Source of the DNA: an uncultured Eubacteriales bacterium | GTDB taxonomy: Bacteria; Bacillota; Clostridia; Oscillospirales; Oscillospiraceae | NCBI GenBank assembly: GCA_900316745.1 | Contig: ONEB01000001.1 | Location: 179,094-243,093, forward strand | Length of the DNA stretch: 64,000 nt | Direction of reading: 5' to 3' | Shown: piece by piece, positions 37,145-45,959 of the stretch | Numbering within the stretch: the stretch's first letter is position 1 | Layout: every line of letters begins with the position of its first letter | Translations under genes and position numbers: made by a program | Notes under the pieces: model-generated | What the model was told of the DNA's origin: nothing | The model's input: only the letters and a program-made list of their open reading frames with translations | Database searches by the model: none

Positions 37145-38038
37145 TCATGCGTTTGCTTCGACGAGCGCGTCATACCAGCTCTGCATGATATCGACGGCCT
37201 TGACGCTTTTATCGGCAAACCGCGCCACATAGTAGTCCACCTGATCCTCGCGCACGACGCCGATCGTATTCGGCTCGCTGAGATAGAAGCGCAGCTGCAC
37301 ATTTTCGTCCGGGAGATTCAGGACGATGTATTCCCCGTCCGGCGCGTCTCCGTTCTCCCAGAGCTCGAATACCGTGCCGTCGAGCAGCTGGTCAAAATAG
37401 GCGGACTTCTTCACGCCGCCAGGCTGCTGCTCGCCATAGGCAGTGGCGCTGATGGTGAAAGAAGCGTCGTCCTGATAAGCCGCGCGGGCAAGCAGACCGT
37501 CCAGATCCGTGTCCGATACTGTAAAAGCTTCCAGACCCTCGTTCTCGGCGCGGAATGCTTCCGGCACACCGCCCGCCCACTCACTGAGCGTGCTCCACTG
37601 ATCCATATCCTCCTCGGTGATCGTGCCGTCACGGAAAATGCGCAGGTCCGACGGATGATAGAGGCAGTAATAATTCCCCTCTGCATCCCGCGCAAAAACC
37701 TCCGCGCCCTGAAAATCGGCCATGCGCAGCTCGTGCAGGGTATCCTCGTCGATCCTGGCGGCGGTAAAGAGCCAGCCTGCGCCGTCAGGAGCGCCGCTCG
37801 CCTCAACAGAGGCCTTTTCGCTGACAACAAAGCTCGCGTCATCCGGGTCAGTCTCCACGATCACGAGGTCCGCGTACTGCGCGGGCACCGTGAGCTTCAT
37901 GTCGCCGCAGGTAAACACAGCGTCCTCGGCGGGCGCCTGCGCCGCGTCTTCTCCGGCGGGCTCGGAGGCGCAGGCTGCGAGCGAAAACATCATCGCCAGC
38001 GTCAGCACGAGCGCCAAAATCCAATGCATTCGTTTCAT
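37145..38038 (-). CDS. Lipoprotein of unknown function
   Basis: 297 residues from ATG 38038 (AAAGGAGGAG upstream). Signal peptide with lipobox SLAAC at about residue 23, then a short Ala/Glu linker and an exported domain of mixed strands and helices without a motif I can name. Single-gene unit with its own promoter, divergent from pspA. Confidence 0.8.
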   Translation of the reverse strand: MKRMHWILALVLTLAMMFSLAACASEPAGEDAAQAPAEDAVFTCGDMKLTVPAQYADLVIVETDPDDASFVVSEKASVEASGAPDGAGWLFTAARIDEDTLHELRMADFQGAEVFARDAEGNYYCLYHPSDLRIFRDGTITEEDMDQWSTLSEWAGGVPEAFRAENEGLEAFTVSDTDLDGLLARAAYQDDASFTISATAYGEQQPGGVKKSAYFDQLLDGTVFELWENGDAPDGEYIVLNLPDENVQLRFYLSEPNTIGVVREDQVDYYVARFADKSVKAVDIMQSWYDALVEANA

Positions 38039-38067
38039 TTGCACTCCTCCTTTGCAGATCTGTACCC

Positions 38068-38096
38068 ACTCTACACCAGAACCCGCAACTTCGCAA
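38068..38096 (-). promoter_or_regulatory. Promoter of the lipoprotein at 37145
   Basis: Minus strand TTGCGA (38096-38091), 17-bp spacer, TAGAGT (38073-38068), 30 bases upstream of the start. Confidence 0.55.
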
Positions 38097-38164
38097 GCCC
38101 ATTTACGCAAGATATTCGGCACATCCTGTTAGAATTGCACAATTTTGAACGTTCATTCTTGTCG

Positions 38165-38193
38165 TTGCCTTTTGGATGCTAAAGTGCTATACT
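38165..38193 (+). promoter_or_regulatory. Promoter of the pspA-TPM operon
   Basis: TTGCCT (38165-38170), 17-bp spacer, TATACT (38188-38193) with a TGC extended -10. Confidence 0.7.
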
Positions 38194-38256
38194 GTATGTG
38201 GATAAACAGGCATCCATATTGAAATTGTACATTTTATTTTACAGGAGGAATTTATT

Positions 38257-38934
38257 ATGAGCATTCTTTCCCGTTTCAAAGACATCATTGCGGCCGACAT
38301 CAACGCGCTGCTCGACAAAGCGGAGGATCCCGCCAAGATGATCGATCATTATCTCATCAAGGCCAAAGAGGATCTGGCGCAGGTCAAGAAAGAGACCGCC
38401 GCCGTCATGGCGGAAGAGACCCGCGCCAAACGCGTTCTGGACGACGCCAAGGCCGGCGTGAAGAAGTATGAAGACCTCGCAAAAAAGGCGCTGCTTGCCG
38501 GCAACGAGGGCGACGCCCGCGTGTTCATCGCCCGTAAGCAGGAGCTGGAGCAGAATCTCGCCGTGGCTGAGAAGACCTTCGGTGTCGCCACTTCCAACGC
38601 AGACAAGATGCGCCAGATGTATGAAAAGCTCTCCAACGACGTGCAGACGCTGCAGCAGCGCCGCGCCAACATCAAGGCGACCGTTGCCGTCGCGAAGACG
38701 CAGGAGCGCATCAATGACGCGACCGCTTCCGCCAACAGCGCAAAGGGCTCGCTCGCCGCGTTTGACCGCATGGAGGAAAAGGCGCAGGAGATGCTCGACA
38801 AGGCCAATGCCGAGGCTGAGCTGAACGGCGCTGTGGAATCCGCCACCACCTCTCTTGAGGACAAGTACGGCGCGGGCTCCGTCACCTCCGTGGATGACGA
38901 ACTCGCGGCGCTCAAGGCGGAGCTGGGGCTTTAA
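38257..38934 (+). CDS. PspA/IM30 family envelope-stress protein
   Basis: 225 residues, almost entirely helical coiled coil as in PspA/Vipp1/LiaH: N-terminal amphipathic helix (ILSRFKDIIAADINALLDKAEDP), then long charged helices. These proteins are ESCRT-III relatives that coat and repair the inner face of the cytoplasmic membrane. The C-terminal tail has SLEDKYG at 199-205, a motif repeated twice in the protein encoded next. AGGAGG precedes the ATG. Cotranscribed with the TPM-like protein 3 bases downstream. Confidence 0.93.
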   Translation: MSILSRFKDIIAADINALLDKAEDPAKMIDHYLIKAKEDLAQVKKETAAVMAEETRAKRVLDDAKAGVKKYEDLAKKALLAGNEGDARVFIARKQELEQNLAVAEKTFGVATSNADKMRQMYEKLSNDVQTLQQRRANIKATVAVAKTQERINDATASANSAKGSLAAFDRMEEKAQEMLDKANAEAELNGAVESATTSLEDKYGAGSVTSVDDELAALKAELGL

Positions 38935-38937
38935 CGC

Positions 38938-40167
38938 ATGCCCGGCGGAAAAGCCGGCGGCGGCGGACATAGCTCCGGCGGCGGACGGATCGGCGGCGGA
39001 GGCGGCGGACGGATCGGCGGCAGCCGCCCCTCCGGCGGGTACTCCGGCGGCTTCGGATCTGGGGACTTCGGCGGAAGCTTCTGGCAGGGCATGCTGTTCG
39101 GCAGCATGATGTCCGACCGGCGCCGTCCCAGCAGCTATCAGGGCACGCCGCACCATACCGGCTATAACACCCAACAGGGCCCGTTTCATCAGCAGCCCAC
39201 ATTCGGCCAGACCCCGCAGCAGCAGCAATACCAGCAGGCGAAGGATTCCTACTACGGGCAGCGCAGATCGAGCGGCATCGGCTGCATCACGGCGCTGATC
39301 ATCCTGTTCGTGTTCTTCGCGGTCTTCGCGCTCATGGCGAACACCTCTTCCGGCGGCATTCCGCAGTCCACCGTGGACCGCACGAAGCTCGACTCCAAGT
39401 ATGTCACCAAAACCGGATATTTTGAGGATCACACCGGCTGGATCACCAGCTCCTCGCGACTGGAAAGAGGCCTCCGCACGTTCTATGAAAAAACCGGCGT
39501 CCAGCCCTTCCTCTATGTCGTGCAGGACATCAACGGCGACACGAATCCCTCGAATACCGAGATGGACGCGTTCTGTGCGCAGCTCTATGACGAGCTTTTC
39601 GAGGACGAGGGTCATATCCTTGTCGTGTCCTATGACTATATCGGCTACTGGTACTACGTCGGTCACAGCGCCGAGACCGTGTTCGACGCTGAGGCGCAGG
39701 ACATTTTCGAGACCTATATCGACCACTATGCCGATGATCTGGTCTACGACCAGATCGGGCTCGACGAGTTTTACGGCAGCGTGTTCTCCGACACCGCGAA
39801 CCGCATCATGCAGGTGACGCCGAACTACACCGTGTATCTCGGCATCGCCGTCGTGGTTCTGGTCATTCTCTTCCTCCTCTTCCGCTGGTGGCAGAAGGTC
39901 AAGGAGCAGAAGAACAAGGAGGCGCAGCACGCCGAAGCGATCCTGAACGCGGACATCAACGACCTCGCGAACGATCCGAAGCTCAGCGATCTGGAGGACA
40001 AATACGAATCCTATCCCGCCTCCGCACCGAGCGCATCCACTGCCGAAAAGGCAAAGGACGACAAGCCGTCTTACAGCCCGTTCGGCAAGGTGGACACCTA
40101 CGAATCCGCGCGCGAGCAGGAGCTGAAAAGCCCCACGCTGCAGGATCTCGAGGATAAGTACAGATAA
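38938..40167 (+). CDS. TPM-like membrane protein with Gly-rich N-terminus
   Basis: 409 residues. A Gly/Ser/Arg-rich low-complexity start (1-45), a Gln-rich stretch (about 79-100), a membrane helix at about 115-134, an exported TPM-like domain (about 145-290: VDRTKLDSKY, VQDINGDTNP), a second helix at about 299-317, and a cytoplasmic tail ending in two LEDKY motifs (352-356 and 404-408). The pspA neighbour carries the same motif, and both tails are cytoplasmic. TPM-domain proteins have been linked to membrane or photosystem maintenance. A membrane-stress partnership with PspA is inferred. Confidence 0.8.
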   Translation: MPGGKAGGGGHSSGGGRIGGGGGGRIGGSRPSGGYSGGFGSGDFGGSFWQGMLFGSMMSDRRRPSSYQGTPHHTGYNTQQGPFHQQPTFGQTPQQQQYQQAKDSYYGQRRSSGIGCITALIILFVFFAVFALMANTSSGGIPQSTVDRTKLDSKYVTKTGYFEDHTGWITSSSRLERGLRTFYEKTGVQPFLYVVQDINGDTNPSNTEMDAFCAQLYDELFEDEGHILVVSYDYIGYWYYVGHSAETVFDAEAQDIFETYIDHYADDLVYDQIGLDEFYGSVFSDTANRIMQVTPNYTVYLGIAVVVLVILFLLFRWWQKVKEQKNKEAQHAEAILNADINDLANDPKLSDLEDKYESYPASAPSASTAEKAKDDKPSYSPFGKVDTYESAREQELKSPTLQDLEDKYR

Positions 40168-40182
40168 AGACCACAAAAAAAT

Positions 40183-40219
40183 CCGCTGTCCGGAAAGCTT
40201 CCGAACAGCGGGTTTTTTT
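40183..40219. terminator. Terminator after the pspA-TPM operon
   Basis: 13-base stem with one mismatch (40183-40195 with 40199-40211), AGC loop, preceded by A7 and followed by T7; it can serve both convergent genes. Confidence 0.9.
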
Positions 40220-40227
40220 ATTTGCAT

Positions 40228-41778
40228 TTACCGAGTCGCGTATTTGTGCAGGATCTTGGCCAGCTGACCGCGGGTCGCCTCACCCTTCGGGCTGAACGAG
40301 CCGTCGCTCATACCGTCGACGATGCCGTTCTGCACCGCCCAGATCACGGCAGGCACCGCGTAGGGGCTCACGCGGGCGGCGTCGGTGAACTGGAGCGAGC
40401 CGGTGGGCGCCGAATCGCCGGAGTAGCGGAAGAGCATCGAGACCATCTGCTCGCGCGTGACGCTCGCGTCAGGCACGAACGTCGTGTCGGTCACGCCGTT
40501 GATGACGCCGGCGTTGTAGCACCAGATGACTGCCTTTTCATACCAGGAGCCGGGCTTCACATCCGTGAACGGGCAGCTCTTGCCGGTCACGTCCGGCGTG
40601 TTCGCCATGCGGTAGAGCACCGTTGCGAACTGCGCGCGGGTCGTTGTCCCCTGCGGCTGGAACGTGGTGTTCGTCATGCCGTCCATAAGGCCGTTCTGCC
40701 AGCAGTAAACCACATCATCGTAGAACCAGTCGGTGGTCTTGACATCGTTGAACGGGAAGCCGCCGCGCTCGGGCAGCTGCGCGAGGATCTGATTCATCAT
40801 GTAGACGTGACCCGCCTCCGTGGGATGGCAGTCGGCCACGATCTTATCGAAGAACGTCTCGTCCGTGAACGGCACGGTGTCGCAGATCTCGGTCTGCATC
40901 ACATCGGCATACTTGTAGCCGAGCGCATCCGCCTGCTGCTGCAGATAGTTGTTCATGCCGTTGACGATCATATCCGCCATCTGGCCGACCTTGGCCCAGG
41001 ACGTGTTCGTCAGGCGAACCTCCTTGAACGGATTGTACATGCCCACGACCACGAGCGTGGCGTTGGGGCTGATGGCCTTGATCGCATTAATCAGCGGCGT
41101 CCAGTTGGTGAGGAACGCATTGTAGCCGATGCTCATGTAGCGGAGGTACTCCTCGACCTCGAGGAAGAGGTTCATGCCCGGATCGTCGAGCTCCGCAGCC
41201 GTCTGCTTCATGGCATAGAGGAAGACGTCGTTCAGACCCAGTCCCACCGTAATCAGGTCGGACTTTTTCAGGTGATCGCGGTAGAAATTCTTCAGACCGA
41301 ACGCGCCGTAATAGTCCTTGAGCTCGTTGCGGATCGCGTCCGAGACCTGATATCTATCGTCGCCCGGATCGCTGGCGCTCTTGCGGCTGTCCATCCAGAA
41401 GAGGTAGTCGCTCATGCCGTTGAAATACATGGCGCGGAGGCTTTCGGCTTCGGGACTGGCGGAGTAATCGTCATCGAGCAGCCAGCGCGCCTCGACGGTG
41501 CGCATGCCGACATGGGACAGGGACTGGAAGTCCGCGCCGGTGGCGCTTGCGACCAGGCCGTGATATGCCTTCGGCACCGTAACGAATCCGCGGACGCTTC
41601 TGTCGTACGGACCGTAGCCGGCAGCAATGCTGTCGCCGATGCAGGTATAATAATCATACTGCTTCACATTCGACGCATCCGCCGCCTGTGCGGAAACGGC
41701 GAACACGCCGCCGATCATGACGATTGCCAGGAGCACGGCAAGCAGCCGCGCGGCGATATTTTGCTTCGTATAAGTCAT
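40228..41778 (-). CDS. Exported SGNH hydrolase with three SLH repeats
   Basis: 516 residues from ATG 41778 (GAGGTG upstream). Signal peptide 1-34 ending SAQAA, then an SGNH/GDSL hydrolase (about 40-340) with block I CIGDSIAAGYG, the GLND block and the catalytic DCHPTEAG. Three SLH domains (about 345-516) should bind it to secondary wall polymer at the surface. Likely deacetylates or deacylates a surface glycan or lipid; substrate unknown. Confidence 0.92.
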   Translation of the reverse strand: MTYTKQNIAARLLAVLLAIVMIGGVFAVSAQAADASNVKQYDYYTCIGDSIAAGYGPYDRSVRGFVTVPKAYHGLVASATGADFQSLSHVGMRTVEARWLLDDDYSASPEAESLRAMYFNGMSDYLFWMDSRKSASDPGDDRYQVSDAIRNELKDYYGAFGLKNFYRDHLKKSDLITVGLGLNDVFLYAMKQTAAELDDPGMNLFLEVEEYLRYMSIGYNAFLTNWTPLINAIKAISPNATLVVVGMYNPFKEVRLTNTSWAKVGQMADMIVNGMNNYLQQQADALGYKYADVMQTEICDTVPFTDETFFDKIVADCHPTEAGHVYMMNQILAQLPERGGFPFNDVKTTDWFYDDVVYCWQNGLMDGMTNTTFQPQGTTTRAQFATVLYRMANTPDVTGKSCPFTDVKPGSWYEKAVIWCYNAGVINGVTDTTFVPDASVTREQMVSMLFRYSGDSAPTGSLQFTDAARVSPYAVPAVIWAVQNGIVDGMSDGSFSPKGEATRGQLAKILHKYATR

Positions 41779-41799
41779 AATATTCACCTCGTATAGCAT

Positions 41800-41828
41800 A
41801 TAATAACAGAATGCACTCTGTTTTGCAA
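41800..41828 (-). promoter_or_regulatory. Promoter of the SGNH-SLH gene
   Basis: Minus strand TTGCAA (41828-41823), 17-bp spacer, TATTAT (41805-41800), 22 bases upstream of the start. Confidence 0.65.
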
Positions 41829-41955
41829 GCGTTATGTAAATGAATTTTTCTTGTTTTGTAATTCTTTTGAAACTTTTAAGGCTTTTCAGAACCTCCTCAA
41901 CATTTTTCACCTTTAGTAGTACGAAAAAATACACAAAAAGTTCCGTATGATGATA

Positions 41956-41990
41956 AAATCCCCGGCGTTTCGGAAAAACGCCGGGGATTT
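41956..41990 (-). terminator. Terminator of the glycerate kinase operon
   Basis: Perfect 15-base inverted repeat (41956-41970 with 41976-41990), 5-base loop, ending TTT on the minus strand after the small gene at 42012. Confidence 0.85.
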
Positions 41991-42011
41991 GTAACGAAGA
42001 TTGTTCAGATT

Positions 42012-42092
42012 TTACACGAGGAACACGATCACGGAGACGACTGTGCTTGTCAGACCGATCAGCGCGCCGAGTGTGGTGAAGGTGATATCCAT
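42012..42092 (-). CDS. 26-residue membrane microprotein
   Basis: Starts ATG 42092 with AAGGAG well placed upstream and ends TAA 42014-42012. The 26 residues are almost entirely hydrophobic with a single acidic residue at position 2 (MDITFTTLGALIGL then a valine-rich end), one membrane helix. It begins 15 bases after the glycerate kinase stop and is followed by a strong terminator, so it is the last gene of that transcript. Too short for homology claims; it could be a regulator or stabiliser of a membrane protein. Confidence 0.6.
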   Translation of the reverse strand: MDITFTTLGALIGLTSTVVSVIVFLV

Positions 42093-42107
42093 TGGGTCGT
42101 TCTCCTT

Positions 42108-43247
42108 TTACTTTTGCAGCTTCAGCACGCGGAAGACCTGCTCCACGGTGTCCGCCATATTCTTATACGCGTTCGTGCTCTCCATGGCCTCCTGACGGGA
42201 GACGACGGAGCGCAGGATCGGGAAGAAGGCGTCGATGCCGCTGTGATTGACCGCGACGGCGTCCGGCGTGACGACGCCGGCAAACGCCAGGACCGGCTTG
42301 CCGAATTCCTTGGCGATGTTCGCGACGCCGACGGGCGCCTTGCCCATGCAGGTCTGTGCGTCCATCTTGCCCTCGCCGGTGACGACAACGTCAGCATCGC
42401 GCACGAAGTCGGACAGATGCGTCTCCTCCAGCACGATCTTGATGCCGCTCTCGAGCACCGCGTTTGTGAATGTACGGAACGCAAAGCCGAGACCGCCGGC
42501 CGCGCCTGTGCCGGGATACTTGGCGTCGCTCTCGGGATTGTAGCCTTTGGCGAGCGCGGCAAACTCCGAAAGCCACTTGTCCATCTTGAGGATGTCTGAC
42601 GGGGTCGCACCCTTCTGCGGGCCGTAGACGGCGCTCGCGCCGCGCTCACCGCAGAGCGGATTCGTCACATCGCAGGCGATGCGGAACGTGCAGTCGCGCA
42701 GCTCCGGAATCACATGCTCGTCCGTGATCGTGTGCAGCTCCTCCAGCCCCTTTGCGCCGAAAGACACCTGCGCGCCGTTTTCGTTCAGCAGGCCATAGCC
42801 CAGCGCCTGCAGCATACCGACGCCGCCGTCGTTCGTGGCGCTGCCGCCGATGCCGACGATGAAATGACGGCAGCCCTTGGCAATGGCGTCGCGGATGACC
42901 TCGCCGACGCCGTAGCTCGTGGCGTTCATCGGATTCAACTCCGCTTCGGGGACGAGCGTGATGCCCGCCGCGCCCGACATCTCCACGATGGCGAGACTGC
43001 GCTCAGGCAGGATGCCGTACAGGCACTCGACCGGACGCCCGAGGGGACCCGTGACCAGAACGCGCTCGAGCTGGCCGCCCATGCCGACCGTGAGCGCCTC
43101 GACCGTGCCCTCGCCGCCATCGGCGAGCGGACGCACAATGACCTCGGCCTCAGGATCGGCGCGCAGCACGCCCTCGCGGATGGCGCTTCCGGCCTCAAGC
43201 GAGGTCAGGCTGCCCTTGAGAGAATCGATTGCGACGACAACTTTCAT
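42108..43247 (-). CDS. Glycerate kinase (GarK/GlxK family)
   Basis: 379 residues from ATG 43247 (AAAGGAG upstream). Phosphorylates glycerate, usually to 2-phosphoglycerate in this family. Family blocks: VVAIDSLKGSLTS at the start, ADGGEGTVEAL, GIGGSATNDGGVGMLQALG and VTGEGKMDAQTCMGK. The divergent CdaR-type regulator is the usual partner for sugar-diacid/glycerate genes. Confidence 0.94.
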   Translation of the reverse strand: MKVVVAIDSLKGSLTSLEAGSAIREGVLRADPEAEVIVRPLADGGEGTVEALTVGMGGQLERVLVTGPLGRPVECLYGILPERSLAIVEMSGAAGITLVPEAELNPMNATSYGVGEVIRDAIAKGCRHFIVGIGGSATNDGGVGMLQALGYGLLNENGAQVSFGAKGLEELHTITDEHVIPELRDCTFRIACDVTNPLCGERGASAVYGPQKGATPSDILKMDKWLSEFAALAKGYNPESDAKYPGTGAAGGLGFAFRTFTNAVLESGIKIVLEETHLSDFVRDADVVVTGEGKMDAQTCMGKAPVGVANIAKEFGKPVLAFAGVVTPDAVAVNHSGIDAFFPILRSVVSRQEAMESTNAYKNMADTVEQVFRVLKLQK

Positions 43248-43299
43248 GGTTGTTTCTCCTTTCCTATATATCCGTATACTGTTCGCTTTTTCTGATGCC

Positions 43300-43305
43300 A
43301 TTATA
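43300..43305 (-). promoter_or_regulatory. Extended -10 of the glycerate kinase promoter
   Basis: Minus strand TGCTATAAT; the -35 at 17 bp (TACGAA) is poor, which suits an activator-dependent promoter. Confidence 0.5.
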
Positions 43306-43350
43306 GCAAAGGCGCCGCCCGTTTCGTATGGTTTGCAGAACAATAATGCA

Positions 43351-43379
43351 TTGCAAAAACTAAGTATTTATGGTATAAA
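43351..43379 (+). promoter_or_regulatory. Promoter of the CdaR-type regulator
   Basis: TTGCAA (43351-43356), 17-bp spacer, TATAAA (43374-43379) with a TGG extended -10. Confidence 0.65.
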
Positions 43380-43410
43380 GAACGTAAATTCGTCACAGGG
43401 AGGGGTCGTG

Positions 43411-44532
43411 ATGGCGGCAGTCAAAAAACGTCTGGCCATCCAGATCGTGCAGGCGGTCAAGGACGTGTGCGGACACGACATCAACTTCATCGATCCGAGC
43501 GGCATGATCTACACCAGCACGGATGAGACGCGCATCGGGCAGTTTCATGAGATCGGGCGCGAGGCGGCACGGCGCGGCGAGACGATTGCGGTCGAGCGTG
43601 ACGACGCCTATGACGGCACGCACCGCGGCGTGAACATCCCCGTGCACCACAACGGCGAGGTCATCGCCGTCATCGGCATCACGGGCGACCCCGACGAGGT
43701 GCAGAAGTACGGTGTGCTGGCGCAGAAAATCACCGCCCTGATTCTCCGCGAGCACGAGCTGGAGGAACAGAGCGGCAATGAAAAAGCACGGATGCACCAT
43801 GTCATCCGCGCACTGGCGCTCGGCGAGCACCTGAACTATGAATTTTACCGTTCGTTCCTGGAGCAGCTCGGCGTTGACCGCAGCGTCGAACGCGCCGCAG
43901 TCGTGGTGCACACGGGCGAGGTTGAAAACCTCACGGCGCTCAAAAGCGAGCTGCACCGCGCACTGCGGCACCGGAACGTGACGCTCTATACATTCTGCTA
44001 TCCGAACGAATACATTCTGCTGCTCGGCCACGACGAGATCACGCCCGTGACCGAGGCGCTGCGGGAGCTCTCCGCCGAACACCCCGGCGCGCTGCGCATC
44101 GGCGTGGGCAGCTTTGAAAAGCTTTCGCGCCAGTCGCGCTCGTATGAAGCGGCGACGATCGCCCGCCGGAGCTTAAAGCCCGGTGAGACGATCGCGTTTT
44201 TCGATGCGCTGGATCTGGAGATCCTGCTCGGCGCCCTGCCGGGCGAAGCGCGCGAGCGGTATCTCACGAAAACCGTCGCCGCCCTCCCCGACGCCGACCG
44301 CGCGCTGCTGCGCGCCTACTTTGACGCCGACATGTCCTTAAAGCAGACCGCCGAGGCGTTGTATCTGCACAAAAACACCCTGCAATACCGCCTTAACCGT
44401 ATTGCGCGCGAGACGGGCTACAACCCGCGCGTGTTCACGGACGCCGCGCGCCTCTATCTCGCGCTGAAGCTCGACGCGCTTTCCGGGAAAAAACCGCATC
44501 GCGCCCGTGATCTCCGGAACACTTTCCTGTGA
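43411..44532 (+). CDS. CdaR-family sugar-diacid/glycerate-responsive regulator
   Basis: 373 residues from ATG 43411 (AGGGAGGGG upstream; GTG 43408 is possible). The N-terminal diacid-recognition domain (about 1-130: RLAIQIVQAVKDVCGHDINFID) is followed by a central region and a C-terminal PucR-type helix-turn-helix (MSLKQTAEALYLHKNTLQYRL). CdaR activates glycerate and glucarate/galactarate genes in response to such acids. It is divergent from the glycerate kinase and shares the control region with it, so that gene is the likely target. Confidence 0.93.
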   Translation: MAAVKKRLAIQIVQAVKDVCGHDINFIDPSGMIYTSTDETRIGQFHEIGREAARRGETIAVERDDAYDGTHRGVNIPVHHNGEVIAVIGITGDPDEVQKYGVLAQKITALILREHELEEQSGNEKARMHHVIRALALGEHLNYEFYRSFLEQLGVDRSVERAAVVVHTGEVENLTALKSELHRALRHRNVTLYTFCYPNEYILLLGHDEITPVTEALRELSAEHPGALRIGVGSFEKLSRQSRSYEAATIARRSLKPGETIAFFDALDLEILLGALPGEARERYLTKTVAALPDADRALLRAYFDADMSLKQTAEALYLHKNTLQYRLNRIARETGYNPRVFTDAARLYLALKLDALSGKKPHRARDLRNTFL

Positions 44533-44557
44533 CAACCGATGTGTTCTGTGATATAGT
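44529..44557 (+). promoter_or_regulatory. Possible promoter of the MATE gene
   Basis: GTGACA (44529-44534), 17-bp spacer, TATAGT (44552-44557), 31 bases upstream of the start. Confidence 0.5.
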
Positions 44558-44588
44558 ATACATTACCGAATTGTAAGAGGCGAAATGC

Positions 44589-45959
44589 ATGCGCGCAAAG
44601 CACCCCGACAGACATACCTATCTCACCCAGGCGCCGATCCCCGGGCTGATCTGGGCGCTCGCCGTTCCGACGATCATCAGCATGCTCGTGACCGGCATTT
44701 ACAACACCGCCGACACCTATTTCGTCGGGCGCATCTCCACCGAGGCGACCGCCGCGGTGGGACTGGTGTTCTCGGTGCAGGCGATCATCCAGGCGCTGGG
44801 CTTTTTCTGCGGGCACGGCTCCGGAAACTGCCTTTCGCGGATGCTCGGCGCGGGACGCCGGCAGGACGCCGAGGAGATGGCGGCGACGGGCTTTGCCCTC
44901 GCGCTGGGGCTCGGCGTGATCGTCGCAGCCGTCGGCAACGTGTTTGCAGACACCCTCGCGGACTTCATCGGCGCGACGGACGCCTCCCGCGCGGACACGA
45001 TGGCCTATATGCGCATCATCCTGCTCGGCGCGCCGTTTATGATGGGGCAGTTCGTCATTAACAACCAGCTCCGCTTTCAGGGCAGCGCCATGTATGCCAT
45101 GGTGGGACTCATGCTCGGCGCGGTGATGAACATCGGGCTCGATCCCCTCCTGATGTTCGTGTTCGGGCTCGGTGTGCGCGGCGCGGCGATCGCGACGGTC
45201 TGCGGCCAGATCACGAGCTTCATCGCCCTGATCATCGGCTCGCGCCGGGGCGAAAACCTGCGTCTGAACCTGAAAAACGTGCGGATGAATCTCTCAAATC
45301 TCCTGCAGATCGTAAACGGCGGCATGCCCTCGCTCGCGCGGCAGGGACTCGCGGCGGTCTCGACGCTGCTTCTCAACCGCTACGCGCGCATCTATGGCGG
45401 CGACGCCGCCATTGCGGGCATGTCCATCGTGACGCGCGTTCTGATGCTGAACGTCTCGGTGCTCATCGGCTTCGGGCAGGCGTATCAGCCCGTGTGCTCG
45501 TATAACTACGGCGCGGGGCTGTACACCCGCGTGCGGGAGGGCTATCGCTACTGCGTGAAATACGGCACGGTCATGATGACCACGGCGGGCATCCTGTGCG
45601 TGGTGTTCGCGCCGACGGTCGTGGGATGGTTCCGCGACGACCCGGACGTGATCCCGATCGGCGCGGCGGCCCTGCGTTGGCAGGCGGCCGTTCTGCCGCT
45701 GCTCACAACCTCGATCCTCACGAACATGATGCTCCAGTCGATGGGCAAGGGCGTAAAGGCGTCCATTACATCGTCTGCGCGCAACGGCATCTTCTTTATC
45801 CCGCTCATCCTGATCCTGCCGCACTTCTTCGGTCTTGCAGGCGTGGAGATGACGCAGGCGTGGGCGGATGTGCTCACGTTCCTGCTCGCCGTGCCGATGG
45901 CATACAGCGAGCTGAAGCACATGAAAACAGACCGGATCCCCGAAGGAGGCAAACCATGA
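44589..45959 (+). CDS. MATE-family efflux transporter
   Basis: 456 residues with 12 predicted membrane helices and a repeated two-bundle layout. N-terminal IPGLIWALAVPTIISMLVTGIYNTADTYFVG and GNCLSRMLGAGR are typical of the DinF/NorM-like MATE family, which expels cationic compounds with Na+ or H+. Its stop overlaps the next gene (ATGA). Confidence 0.92.
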   Translation: MRAKHPDRHTYLTQAPIPGLIWALAVPTIISMLVTGIYNTADTYFVGRISTEATAAVGLVFSVQAIIQALGFFCGHGSGNCLSRMLGAGRRQDAEEMAATGFALALGLGVIVAAVGNVFADTLADFIGATDASRADTMAYMRIILLGAPFMMGQFVINNQLRFQGSAMYAMVGLMLGAVMNIGLDPLLMFVFGLGVRGAAIATVCGQITSFIALIIGSRRGENLRLNLKNVRMNLSNLLQIVNGGMPSLARQGLAAVSTLLLNRYARIYGGDAAIAGMSIVTRVLMLNVSVLIGFGQAYQPVCSYNYGAGLYTRVREGYRYCVKYGTVMMTTAGILCVVFAPTVVGWFRDDPDVIPIGAAALRWQAAVLPLLTTSILTNMMLQSMGKGVKASITSSARNGIFFIPLILILPHFFGLAGVEMTQAWADVLTFLLAVPMAYSELKHMKTDRIPEGGKP

